NCBI GenBank assembly: GCA_035703165.1
Contig: DASSYR010000103.1
Span: 62,001-126,000 of the forward strand
Origin: AWTP1-9 sp035703165
GTDB taxonomy: Bacteria > Bacteroidota > Bacteroidia > Chitinophagales > Chitinophagaceae
Direction: 5' to 3'
Length of the DNA: 64,000 bases
Shown one piece after another: positions 17,543 to 25,897 of this stretch. The notes below the pieces were generated by a model, which saw nothing but the letters and a program-made list of their open reading frames with translations, was not told the origin of the DNA and did not search any database. The first letter of the stretch is position 1. Every line of letters starts with the position of its first letter. The position numbers were made by a program, and so were the translations under genes.

Positions 17543-19455
17543 TGAATTGTATGAAGATCTGCCTTTTTCTGTTAGCGACTTTATCTATTACTTTTTTAAT
17601 GGCTGCAGATGGTGAATACGCTGTGAGTAAGATTGATACTGCTTTATTAAGAAATGCAAATGCTGTAAAACGCTTTGAAGAGATACGATTTGAAGTAAAA
17701 GAGCTTAACAAAGCGAAATATTACAGAACGTATATAATTACCATTTTAAATGAAAAAGGAGATAAGTTTGCTGTTTTTTCAGAATATTACGATAAGCTTC
17801 AGTCAATCGAATCTATTGAGGGCTTTTTGTATGATGCTGCTGGTAATAAAATTAAAAGTGTAAAAAAATCAGATATACAAGATCGTAGCGCTTCAGGGGA
17901 TAATAACCTGGCAGATGATAACCGGGTTAAGGTGCATAATTTTTATCACAAAGTATATCCTTATACAATTAAATATGTAGAAGAGGTGAAATATAATTAT
18001 ACTATGTTTTACCCAGGGTGGATTCCCGTGGAAGATGAAAATTTTGCGGTAGAGTATAGTAGTATGATTGTTACCTTACCGCCGGGAACTGATTTTAGAT
18101 ATAAGTTATTTAACAACGTTGGTCAACCCCTTATCACTGAAGGGAAAGAAGAAAAATCGTATAGATGGGAATTGAAAAATTATGCTGCTATTGATTACGA
18201 ATACAAATCACCCCATTGGTATGAGATAACGCCGGTAGTGGCTATGGGACCTGTTCAATTCCAAATAGAGGATTATAAAGGAAACATGGGGAGTTGGAGC
18301 GATTATGGCAAATTTGTTTTTGCCTTAAAAGAGGGGAAAGATAAATTGCCAGACAATATTAAACAAACGGTACATCAACTAACAGATGGACTGAAAGATA
18401 CCAGGCAAAAAATAGAGACACTTTATAAGTTTTTACAGAATAATACTCGCTATATCAGCATTCAATTAGGTATAGGTGGTTGGCAACCGTTTGATGCAAC
18501 CTATGTAGCGCAAAAAAAATATGGAGATTGCAAAGCGCTTACTAACTATATGTATGCTCTGTTGGGTGAGGCGGGAATAAAATCAAATTATACATTAATA
18601 AAATCCGGAAGTCAGAATAAGTTTTTTATGAATGATTTTCCGTCATCACAATTTAATCACGTAATTCTCAGTGTTCCTTTAAACACAGATACTGTTTGGC
18701 TGGAATGCACCAGTCAAACCCTTGCTCCGGGTTATTTAAGTTATTTTACAGACGACAGATACGCATTAGTCGTAAATGAAAATGGTGGAACTTTAGTTCG
18801 CACTCCAAAATATGGGTTAGATGAAAATCTGCAAATTAGAATTACAAAGGCAAAAGTGGATGATGGCGGGAATACCGATGTGGATGTATCTACTGTTTAC
18901 AAAGCGCTACAACAAGATAACCTGCAAGGAATGATTAATGTATTATCAAAGGAAAAAGTAAAAGAATTACTTAATGAGAGATTTGATTTACCCAATTACA
19001 CATTAAATAATTTCAGTTATAAAGAAGAAAAGTCTTCAATTCCTATTATTAGGGAATCACTTCAAATATCTGCAGCCAATTATGCCACTATGAGTGGTAA
19101 GCGATTGTTCATCACTCCCAATATATTGACAAAGTATGGTAGAAAATTAATCCCGGATGACAAACGTAAATATGATATTGTTCAATACCTCGAATATAGA
19201 GACATTGATACTGTTGAAATTAAAATTCCTAAGGGGTATGAACCGGAAAATTTACCCAAAGACGTTTCACTCGTTACACAATTTGGAAAATACACGGCAT
19301 CGGTAAAAATAATAGAGAATAAAATAACTTATTACAGGCTTATGGAACAATATGGAGGACGTTTCCCTGCAAAAGATTATAATGAAATGGTAAAGTTTTA
19401 CGATCAAATATATAAAGCGGACAGGAATAAGGTTATTTTAGTGAAAAAGGAATAA
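17539..19455 (+). CDS. DUF3857/transglutaminase-like exported protein (intact triad)
   Basis: The 638-residue protein has a signal peptide (ICLFLLATLSITFLMA), a DUF3857 domain (about 40-260) and a transglutaminase-like core with Cys331 (YGDCKALTNYM), His374 (FNH) and an acidic residue at WLECT (Glu389). This matches an active papain-like fold enzyme in the periplasm or on the surface. Its substrate is unknown; cross-linking or peptide cleavage are both possible. The start at 17539 overlaps the upstream stop in ATGATGA, so the two genes are translationally coupled; the ATG at 17542 is an equal alternative. Confidence 0.9.
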   Translation: MMNCMKICLFLLATLSITFLMAADGEYAVSKIDTALLRNANAVKRFEEIRFEVKELNKAKYYRTYIITILNEKGDKFAVFSEYYDKLQSIESIEGFLYDAAGNKIKSVKKSDIQDRSASGDNNLADDNRVKVHNFYHKVYPYTIKYVEEVKYNYTMFYPGWIPVEDENFAVEYSSMIVTLPPGTDFRYKLFNNVGQPLITEGKEEKSYRWELKNYAAIDYEYKSPHWYEITPVVAMGPVQFQIEDYKGNMGSWSDYGKFVFALKEGKDKLPDNIKQTVHQLTDGLKDTRQKIETLYKFLQNNTRYISIQLGIGGWQPFDATYVAQKKYGDCKALTNYMYALLGEAGIKSNYTLIKSGSQNKFFMNDFPSSQFNHVILSVPLNTDTVWLECTSQTLAPGYLSYFTDDRYALVVNENGGTLVRTPKYGLDENLQIRITKAKVDDGGNTDVDVSTVYKALQQDNLQGMINVLSKEKVKELLNERFDLPNYTLNNFSYKEEKSSIPIIRESLQISAANYATMSGKRLFITPNILTKYGRKLIPDDKRKYDIVQYLEYRDIDTVEIKIPKGYEPENLPKDVSLVTQFGKYTASVKIIENKITYYRLMEQYGGRFPAKDYNEMVKFYDQIYKADRNKVILVKKE

Positions 19456-19547
19456 GTATATTCCATAAGCGTTTATAAAAAATTCGGGTGGAGGCAAGTG
19501 GTTCTTTTTTATGCTCATACACAAGCTAAGATTTGGCACCTTCGTTA

Positions 19548-20696
19548 TTATTTACTCACTGCTTGGTCAACTAGTTTTTTTAATGTTTTATATCTTTCTC
19601 CTCTGCCTTCACTATTAATATTTAATGTAAAAAGAATGGCGCAATATTTTTTTTCGTTATTCACCCAGGGAAAGGTTCCAAATAAACCAGGGCTTGTTAC
19701 CGAATTGCTTCTTTGAGAAGTGGAGATTCCTTTTGTGACTGAAGAAGTAGGAATGGAATTATCCATCGTCCATTCTCCAAAGCCGTATCCCCAATTACCG
19801 GCCTCAGACGGGGAATAAGCGATAACCGTATTAGCAGACAGATAATTCTTTTGCATGGCAATTATTGACTCTTTGCTGAGAATTTGTTTCCCATTATAAG
19901 CGCCTTCGTTTAAAATCATTTGTAAAAATTTAAGGTACTCTTCCGCAGTACTCCATGCCCCACCGGCTGCCAAAGGCACCTTTTTTTTACCAAAATCAGT
20001 GTTGATTAGACCCAACGGCTTTGCAATGCGTTCCGCAAATAATGTTTCAAAATCTTTTCCGCTGATTTTTTCTACAACCGCAGCAGCAATTTGTAATCCG
20101 GTATTACTGTAATGAAAAGTTTTTCCGGGTTCGCCTTCCATAGGCAGGGAAGCGATCATATTAATAGCTTCCTCCATACTTTGTGCTTTGGTCATGTTTT
20201 CGATACTTTCTCTTAAACTGCCGGATTGAATACCCGTTAAATGACTTAAACATTGCCAGATAGTAATTTTTCCTTTTTTATTTATCGTCATTACCGGTAG
20301 ATATTTGCCTACCGAATCATTCAAAGAAAGTTTTCCCTCATCTACAAAAGTCATTACCAATGCAGCGCTTAACCATTTGCTGCAGCTTGCAATACGTTCA
20401 CGTGTATTCGTAGTTAGATCCTTAACCAATTCATTAAAATACGCTCCTTTTTTTCGGGCTATAAATTTTCCGATTAATTTTTGTTTGGGGCTTATTTCAT
20501 TATACTGGTTACTATAAACAATTTTACCGTTTTTCCAAACCATTAACACAGCTCTGCTACCAAGGTTTTTCAGGTTATTGTGCATCCATTGGTCAACCCG
20601 GCTGAAGTTGTTTTGCGAAAAGGCATACTGAAAGAATAGCAGAAAAACTGCAACAAAGCTGAATTTGAGGCATGATACAATAGCTTTGGGTGACAT
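19548..20696 (-). CDS. Serine hydrolase, beta-lactamase/class C family
   Basis: The protein of about 382 residues has SCSK as the SxxK nucleophile motif in ERIASCSKWLSAALVM and YSN in FHYSNTGLQIAA, both in the spacing of class C beta-lactamases, D-Ala-D-Ala peptidases and EstB-type esterases. ATG 20696 gives a good signal peptide (FVAVFLLFFQYAFSQ); a longer frame from 20753 adds 19 residues. It is predicted to be periplasmic. The substrate could be a peptide, an ester or a beta-lactam; sequence alone does not decide. It stands alone, divergent from clpB. Confidence 0.88.
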   Translation of the reverse strand: MSPKAIVSCLKFSFVAVFLLFFQYAFSQNNFSRVDQWMHNNLKNLGSRAVLMVWKNGKIVYSNQYNEISPKQKLIGKFIARKKGAYFNELVKDLTTNTRERIASCSKWLSAALVMTFVDEGKLSLNDSVGKYLPVMTINKKGKITIWQCLSHLTGIQSGSLRESIENMTKAQSMEEAINMIASLPMEGEPGKTFHYSNTGLQIAAAVVEKISGKDFETLFAERIAKPLGLINTDFGKKKVPLAAGGAWSTAEEYLKFLQMILNEGAYNGKQILSKESIIAMQKNYLSANTVIAYSPSEAGNWGYGFGEWTMDNSIPTSSVTKGISTSQRSNSVTSPGLFGTFPWVNNEKKYCAILFTLNINSEGRGERYKTLKKLVDQAVSK

Positions 20697-20830
20697 ATTT
20701 ACACGGTTGGATATTCCAAATAAAGTATGAACGATTTTTGCAGGCAATAACATATACTTTCGGATTAAATTTTGAAAGTAAGGTTTAATTATTAATAATC
20801 AAAAAATCTTCCTTAAGGGAGAAAATATTT

Positions 20831-23464
20831 ATGAACTTAAATAATTATACTATTAAAGCACAGGAAGCAATAGCGCAGGCCCAACAAATTGCTTTTAACA
20901 ATAACAATATTAGTATTGAGACAGAGCATTTGTTAAAAGCGTTATTAGGCGATGCAGATTCTCCCATTGATTTTTTACTAAGAAAAAACAATGTAACAGT
21001 AAACCTTCTTGAAAATAAGCTGGAAGAAAGTATTACACGTTTGCCCAAAGTTAGCGGCGGAAGTACAGCAGCACAAACATTAGGGAGAGAAGCCAATACC
21101 ACCTTGCTTAAAGCAGCCAATAATTTAAAAACTTTTGGTGATGATTTTGTAAGTGTAGAGCATCTATTACTGGCGTTGTTACAAGGTTCTGATAATACGG
21201 CTAAACTATTGAAAGAAGCCGGATTAACCGAAAAAGGTTTGGTAGCTGCTATAAAAGACTTGCGTAAAGGTGAAACCATAAAATCGCAAACACAGGAAAC
21301 GCAATTTAATGTGCTAAATAAGTATGCCAGAAATTTGAATGAACTAGCCAGGCAGGGCAAATTAGACCCCGTTATTGGGCGAGATGAAGAAATAAGGAGA
21401 ACCTTGCATATCCTGTCCAGGCGGAGTAAAAACAATCCTATTCTGGTAGGTGAGCCCGGCGTGGGTAAAACAGCTATAGCCGAAGGATTGGCTATGCGGA
21501 TTGTAAATGGAGATGTTCCTGAAAATTTAAAATCAAAAATTATTTATGCTTTGGATATGGGGCAGCTTATTGCGGGAGCTAAATATAAAGGCGAGTTTGA
21601 AGAAAGATTGAAAGGAGTAGTTAAAGAAGTTAGCTCCAGTGAGGGAGAAATACTTTTATTTATTGATGAAATACATACGTTAGTAGGAGCAGGCGGAGGC
21701 GAAGGCGCTATGGATGCTGCCAATATTTTAAAACCGGCTTTGGCAAAAGGAGAATTAAGAGCAATAGGCGCTACTACACTGAATGAGTATCAGAAATATT
21801 TTGAAAAAGATAAAGCGCTGGAACGCCGTTTTCAAAAAGTAATGATTGACGAACCTTCTGTTGAAGACGCTATTTCTATTTTACGAGGCTTGAAAGATCG
21901 TTATGAAACACATCATCACGTAAGAATAAAAGATGAAGCGATTATTGCTGCGGTCGAGTTATCAAGCCGGTACTTTACAGACAGGTTTTTGCCGGATAAA
22001 GCCATTGATTTAATTGACGAAAGCGCCGCAAAACTTCGCCTTGAAATGAACTCCATGCCCGAAGAGTTGGATAAACTGGAGCGTCAGATACGCCAGTTAG
22101 AAATAGAAAGAGAGGCCATTAAACGGGAAAATGATGAAATAAAATTAAAAGAGCTTAATACGGAAATAGCCAACCTTGCCGTAGAAAGAGATACATTAAA
22201 AGCAAAATGGAAGGAAGAAAAAGAACTTGTTGAAAAAGTACAGGATGCCAAGGCCAAAATTGAAAGCCTTAAATTGGAAGCAGAACAAGCTGAGCGCAAT
22301 GGCGAATATGGAAAAGTAGCAGAAATCCGTTATGGAAAAATAAAAGAACAAGAGCAATTAATAAATAATTTAAGTAAACAGTTAGAGACTACCAGCGAAA
22401 AGCGATTATTAAAAGAAGAAGTAGATGCAGAGGATATTGCTGAAAACATTGCGAAGATGACTGGAATACCTGTAAATAAAATGATGCAAAGTGAGCGGGA
22501 AAGGTTATTGCATTTAGAAGATCATTTACATGAAAGAGTAGTGGGGCAGGACGAAGCGATTACAGCAGTAGCCGATGCGATAAGGAGAAGCCGGGCCGGA
22601 TTGAGTGACCCACGCAAACCTATTGGTTCCTTCATTTTCCTCGGTACAACTGGTGTAGGTAAAACGGAATTAGCCAAGGCATTAGCAGAATATTTATTTG
22701 ATGATGAAGCAATGATGACGAGGATTGATATGAGTGAATACCAGGAAAAGCACACGGTGAGCCGTTTGGTTGGTGCCCCTCCCGGATATGTTGGTTATGA
22801 GGAGGGAGGGCAATTAACTGAGGCTGTTCGTCGTAAGCCTTATAGCGTAGTGTTATTAGATGAAATCGAAAAAGCACATCCGGATGTATGGAATGTTTTA
22901 CTCCAGGTTTTAGACGATGGTCGCCTTACAGATAACAAAGGAAGGGTAGTTAATTTTAAAAATACCATTATCATTATGACGAGCAATATGGGTAGTCATA
23001 TAATACAAGAAAATTTTGAAAAGATTAATGAGAAGAATAAAGAACAAGTTGTAGAACAAACAAAACGGGAAGTTGTCAATTTACTGCGAGAAACTATCAG
23101 GCCTGAATTTTTGAACAGGGTGGATGAAATCATTATGTTTCAGCCATTACTCAAAGACGAGATTAAAGGAATTATTAAAATTCAGTTGGGAAATCTTAAA
23201 AAATTACTGGCAGAAAGCGGAATTGACATTCAATTTAGTGATTATGCGCTTGATTTTCTTGCTGAAAATGGATTTGACCCTCAATACGGGGCAAGACCCT
23301 TAAAAAGGCTAATTCAAAAAGAGATTGTAAATCAACTATCTAAGAAAATTTTGGCCGGAGATATTGATAAATCCCAGCCTGTTTTAATAGACGTTTTTGA
23401 TGGGACTGTGGCGTTTAGAAACGAGGTTCAACATCCTCTTTCTAAAACGGGAAAAATAAAGTAA
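20831..23464 (+). CDS. clpB: ATP-dependent chaperone ClpB
   Basis: This 877-residue AAA+ disaggregase works with DnaK to rescue aggregated proteins. It has a Clp N-domain (1-150), nucleotide domain 1 with Walker A GEPGVGKT and Walker B LLFIDEIHT, the coiled-coil M-domain (about 405-530, rich in Lys and Glu), and nucleotide domain 2 with GTTGVGKT and VVLLDEIEKAHPDV, plus the C-terminal FDPQYGARPLKRLIQ. Length is normal. I found no CIRCE-type operator upstream. The sequence AAGGGAG sits 9 bases before the start, one of few Shine-Dalgarno-like sites here. Confidence 0.98.
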   Translation: MNLNNYTIKAQEAIAQAQQIAFNNNNISIETEHLLKALLGDADSPIDFLLRKNNVTVNLLENKLEESITRLPKVSGGSTAAQTLGREANTTLLKAANNLKTFGDDFVSVEHLLLALLQGSDNTAKLLKEAGLTEKGLVAAIKDLRKGETIKSQTQETQFNVLNKYARNLNELARQGKLDPVIGRDEEIRRTLHILSRRSKNNPILVGEPGVGKTAIAEGLAMRIVNGDVPENLKSKIIYALDMGQLIAGAKYKGEFEERLKGVVKEVSSSEGEILLFIDEIHTLVGAGGGEGAMDAANILKPALAKGELRAIGATTLNEYQKYFEKDKALERRFQKVMIDEPSVEDAISILRGLKDRYETHHHVRIKDEAIIAAVELSSRYFTDRFLPDKAIDLIDESAAKLRLEMNSMPEELDKLERQIRQLEIEREAIKRENDEIKLKELNTEIANLAVERDTLKAKWKEEKELVEKVQDAKAKIESLKLEAEQAERNGEYGKVAEIRYGKIKEQEQLINNLSKQLETTSEKRLLKEEVDAEDIAENIAKMTGIPVNKMMQSERERLLHLEDHLHERVVGQDEAITAVADAIRRSRAGLSDPRKPIGSFIFLGTTGVGKTELAKALAEYLFDDEAMMTRIDMSEYQEKHTVSRLVGAPPGYVGYEEGGQLTEAVRRKPYSVVLLDEIEKAHPDVWNVLLQVLDDGRLTDNKGRVVNFKNTIIIMTSNMGSHIIQENFEKINEKNKEQVVEQTKREVVNLLRETIRPEFLNRVDEIIMFQPLLKDEIKGIIKIQLGNLKKLLAESGIDIQFSDYALDFLAENGFDPQYGARPLKRLIQKEIVNQLSKKILAGDIDKSQPVLIDVFDGTVAFRNEVQHPLSKTGKIK

Positions 23465-23546
23465 ATTTGCCCTTTTGGCTAACCTGTATTGGTATAGTAT
23501 GTTTTAAATGAGTGACTTATAATAACACAAAAAGAATTGTAATAGT

Positions 23547-24116
23547 ATGGCATTTAAAAAAGAGACGATAGAAATTATTGAACCTAAAGATATTTTTGTA
23601 GGTGATAAAAACGCACCTGTTACGTTGATGGAATTTGGAGAGTATGAGAGTGAAGCATGTGCAAAAGTAAACGAAGTGGTAAAGCAGTTACTGGAAGAGT
23701 TTGATGGGAAAATACGTTTTAATTTTCGTCACTTTCCTTTAACGAGGATTCATCAACGTAGTTTAAAAGCTGCTGAGGCAGCAGTAGGTGCGGGGCAGGA
23801 AGGTAGGTTTTGGGAAATGCATAATGTATTATTTGCTAATCGTCGTAACCTGGGTACTACTAGCTTAAAAATTCATAGCAAAGAAGCCGGAGTTAAAAAG
23901 AAAAACTTTTTTGATGATTTAATAAATGCTACGTACGGTTGGCAAGTTCAAGGCGATTTAAAAGAAGGTATTGATCGTGGCATAAAAGAAATACCAGCTT
24001 TTTTTATAAATGATGAACCTTTTACCGGCAAGCCTACTTTTGAAAACCTTAGTAAAGAAATTAACAATGCACTGAAGAAATTAAAACGCAAAACGGCCAC
24101 AAAGAAAAGAGCCTGA
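23547..24116 (+). CDS. DsbA-like thioredoxin-fold protein with SxxC in place of CxxC
   Basis: The 189-residue protein has the Thioredoxin_4/DsbA fold: VTLMEFGEYESEACAKV, then RFNFRHFPL, then GRFWEMHNVLFANRR, then the cis-proline loop EIPAFFINDEPFTGKP. It resembles the thioredoxin domain found fused to NhaA antiporters. The active site reads S35-E-A-C38, so the first cysteine of CxxC is a serine. No signal peptide is visible, so it is probably cytoplasmic. With one cysteine it cannot form the usual internal disulfide; a monothiol, peroxidase-like or binding role is possible. A basic C-terminal tail ends the protein. Confidence 0.88.
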   Translation: MAFKKETIEIIEPKDIFVGDKNAPVTLMEFGEYESEACAKVNEVVKQLLEEFDGKIRFNFRHFPLTRIHQRSLKAAEAAVGAGQEGRFWEMHNVLFANRRNLGTTSLKIHSKEAGVKKKNFFDDLINATYGWQVQGDLKEGIDRGIKEIPAFFINDEPFTGKPTFENLSKEINNALKKLKRKTATKKRA

Positions 24117-24152
24117 TACGCGTTGTTTCTTATTTTTAAAAAAATATAATAT

Positions 24153-24173
24153 AAGTTCCTTTTTTTGGGACTT
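24153..24173 (+). terminator. Intrinsic terminator after the DsbA-like gene
   Basis: AAGTTCC (24153-24159) pairs with GGGACTT (24167-24173), 7 bp with one U-G pair and a 7-T loop, followed by a T-rich tail. Confidence 0.65.
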
Positions 24174-24332
24174 TTTTTTATTTTCAAAAAATTCTCTGTA
24201 ACCTATATTCTTAATAAGACGGAATATTTCATTTTTCTACAAAAATTTTGCGCTATTTTTAATCGCTATAATCATAATATACATGTTTGTGTATTAAAAT
24301 TTTTAGTTATTCGTTCACCCAAAAATAATTAG

Positions 24333-25844
24333 ATGCAAAAACAATTGTTTATGAAAAAATTCTATTTTTTAACTGTTTTCTTTTTTGTTAGTAAAATTTT
24401 GTTTGGACAAAAAGAAGTTCCTAAAGAGCTATCACCATCAGGTGTATCTGTTGTAACTACGAAAAACAGCGCTACAATTGGTGGAAAAAAAATTGATTAT
24501 ACTGCTTATACCGGTTACCTTGATTTAAAAAATGATACGGGAAAGTTAATAGCTAAAGTTTTTTTTACCTATTATAAAAAGGATGGGGAAGATGCATCAA
24601 AGCGATCTATCTGTTTTACGTTTAATGGTGGCCCCGGTTCTTCATCCGTTTGGTTGCACATGGGCGGACTTGGTCCAAAACGAGTTTTGTTAGAAGACGA
24701 TGGTACGGCAACGCCTCCCCCTTATAAATTTGTAAATAATGAGTACAGTTGGCTGGATAAAACCGATTTGGTGTTTATTGATCCTGTTTCAACAGGCTTT
24801 AGCAGAGCTGCGCCAGGTGAAAATCCAAAACAATTTCATGGCTATATAGAAGATATTTCATCCGTAGGATCTTTTATTCGTCATTTTCTTTCCCGGTACG
24901 AACGCTGGGGGTCTCCAAAGTATTTAGCAGGGGAAAGTTACGGTACCACCCGTGCGGCAGGTCTTTCTAAATTTTTAGAAGATAATTATCGCATTTATTT
25001 AAACGGTATTTTTTTAATTTCAGCAGTATTAAACTTTGGAACTAATGATTATTATGTAGGGAATGATCTGCCAAGAGCATTGTACCTGCCATCTTATACT
25101 GCGGCAGCATGGTATCATAAAAAATTAGCCCCAGAACTGCAGGCAGATTTGAAAAAGACATTAAAAGAAAGCGAGGCCTTTGCATTGGGTGATTATGCTT
25201 CTGCTTTGATTAAGGGAGGATGGATGAGTGATGCTGAAAAAAATAAAATTGCAGAAAAGATGAGCTACTATACCGGATTATCAAAAGAATATTGCCTTAA
25301 TGCAAATCTTCGAGTTGATGAAAGCCGTTTTTATAAGGAGTTAAGAAGAAAAGATGGACTAACTATTGGAAGATTGGATGCACGATTCACGGGAAGGGAT
25401 TTGGATGATGCGGGAGAGTCGGTAAGTTTTGATCCGTCTTTTACAAACATAGATGCTCCCTTTACTGCTGCTATAAATGATTATTTTCAAAAGGAATTAA
25501 ATTTTAAAGAAGAGAAGGGGTATGATATTTTCGGAGCTGTTAGACCATGGAATTATAATAACGTTCAAAACCAATTTTTGAACGTTGCGGAAAGTTTAAG
25601 AGAGGCTATGGCAAAAAACCCTCATTTAAAAGTATATGTTGGTTGCGGTTACTATGATTTTGCCACACCTTATTTTATTGCTCAATATGATGTGGAACAC
25701 ATGTTCCTCAGGAAAGAACAGAGAAATAACGTCAGGTTTCATTTTTACGAAGGTGGCCACATGTATTATATACACAAGCCATCGCTAATTCAATTTAAAA
25801 AAGATGTAGATGATTTCTTTGATTGGAGCTCAAATGTGAAATAA
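24333..25844 (+). CDS. Serine carboxypeptidase, peptidase family S10
   Basis: The 503-residue exported enzyme removes C-terminal residues from peptides. Visible motifs are the oxyanion segment FNGGPGSSSVWLHMGGLGP, the nucleophile AGESYGTTRAAG, the acid VGCGYYDFATPY and the histidine YEGGHMYYI, all in S10 order. A signal peptide ends near ILFGQ; the ATG at 24351 is a likely alternative start six codons in. It is monocistronic and ends at a 15-bp bidirectional terminator. S10 peptidases act best at acid pH in the family; periplasmic or extracellular location is inferred. Confidence 0.94.
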   Translation: MQKQLFMKKFYFLTVFFFVSKILFGQKEVPKELSPSGVSVVTTKNSATIGGKKIDYTAYTGYLDLKNDTGKLIAKVFFTYYKKDGEDASKRSICFTFNGGPGSSSVWLHMGGLGPKRVLLEDDGTATPPPYKFVNNEYSWLDKTDLVFIDPVSTGFSRAAPGENPKQFHGYIEDISSVGSFIRHFLSRYERWGSPKYLAGESYGTTRAAGLSKFLEDNYRIYLNGIFLISAVLNFGTNDYYVGNDLPRALYLPSYTAAAWYHKKLAPELQADLKKTLKESEAFALGDYASALIKGGWMSDAEKNKIAEKMSYYTGLSKEYCLNANLRVDESRFYKELRRKDGLTIGRLDARFTGRDLDDAGESVSFDPSFTNIDAPFTAAINDYFQKELNFKEEKGYDIFGAVRPWNYNNVQNQFLNVAESLREAMAKNPHLKVYVGCGYYDFATPYFIAQYDVEHMFLRKEQRNNVRFHFYEGGHMYYIHKPSLIQFKKDVDDFFDWSSNVK

Positions 25845-25856
25845 AAAATTTATGCT

Positions 25857-25893
25857 TTAAGAAACTGTCTCTGATTTTGAGACAGTTTCTTAA
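25857..25893. terminator. Bidirectional intrinsic terminator
   Basis: Arms 25857-25871 and 25879-25893 form a perfect 15-bp stem with a 7-base loop, flanked by A-rich and T-rich sequence. It separates the convergent S10 peptidase and outer-membrane receptor genes. Confidence 0.9.
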
Positions 25894-25897
25894 AATT

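Noticed and set aside
20754..20830. CIRCE heat-shock operator before clpB
   Set aside because: No TTAGCACTC-N9-GAGTGCTAA pattern is present; only a short CCTTAAGG palindrome is seen.
20845..21435. 196-residue open frame opposite the clpB N-terminus
   Set aside because: It is the Ser/Leu-rich mirror of clpB codons, with no start context and no recognisable domain.
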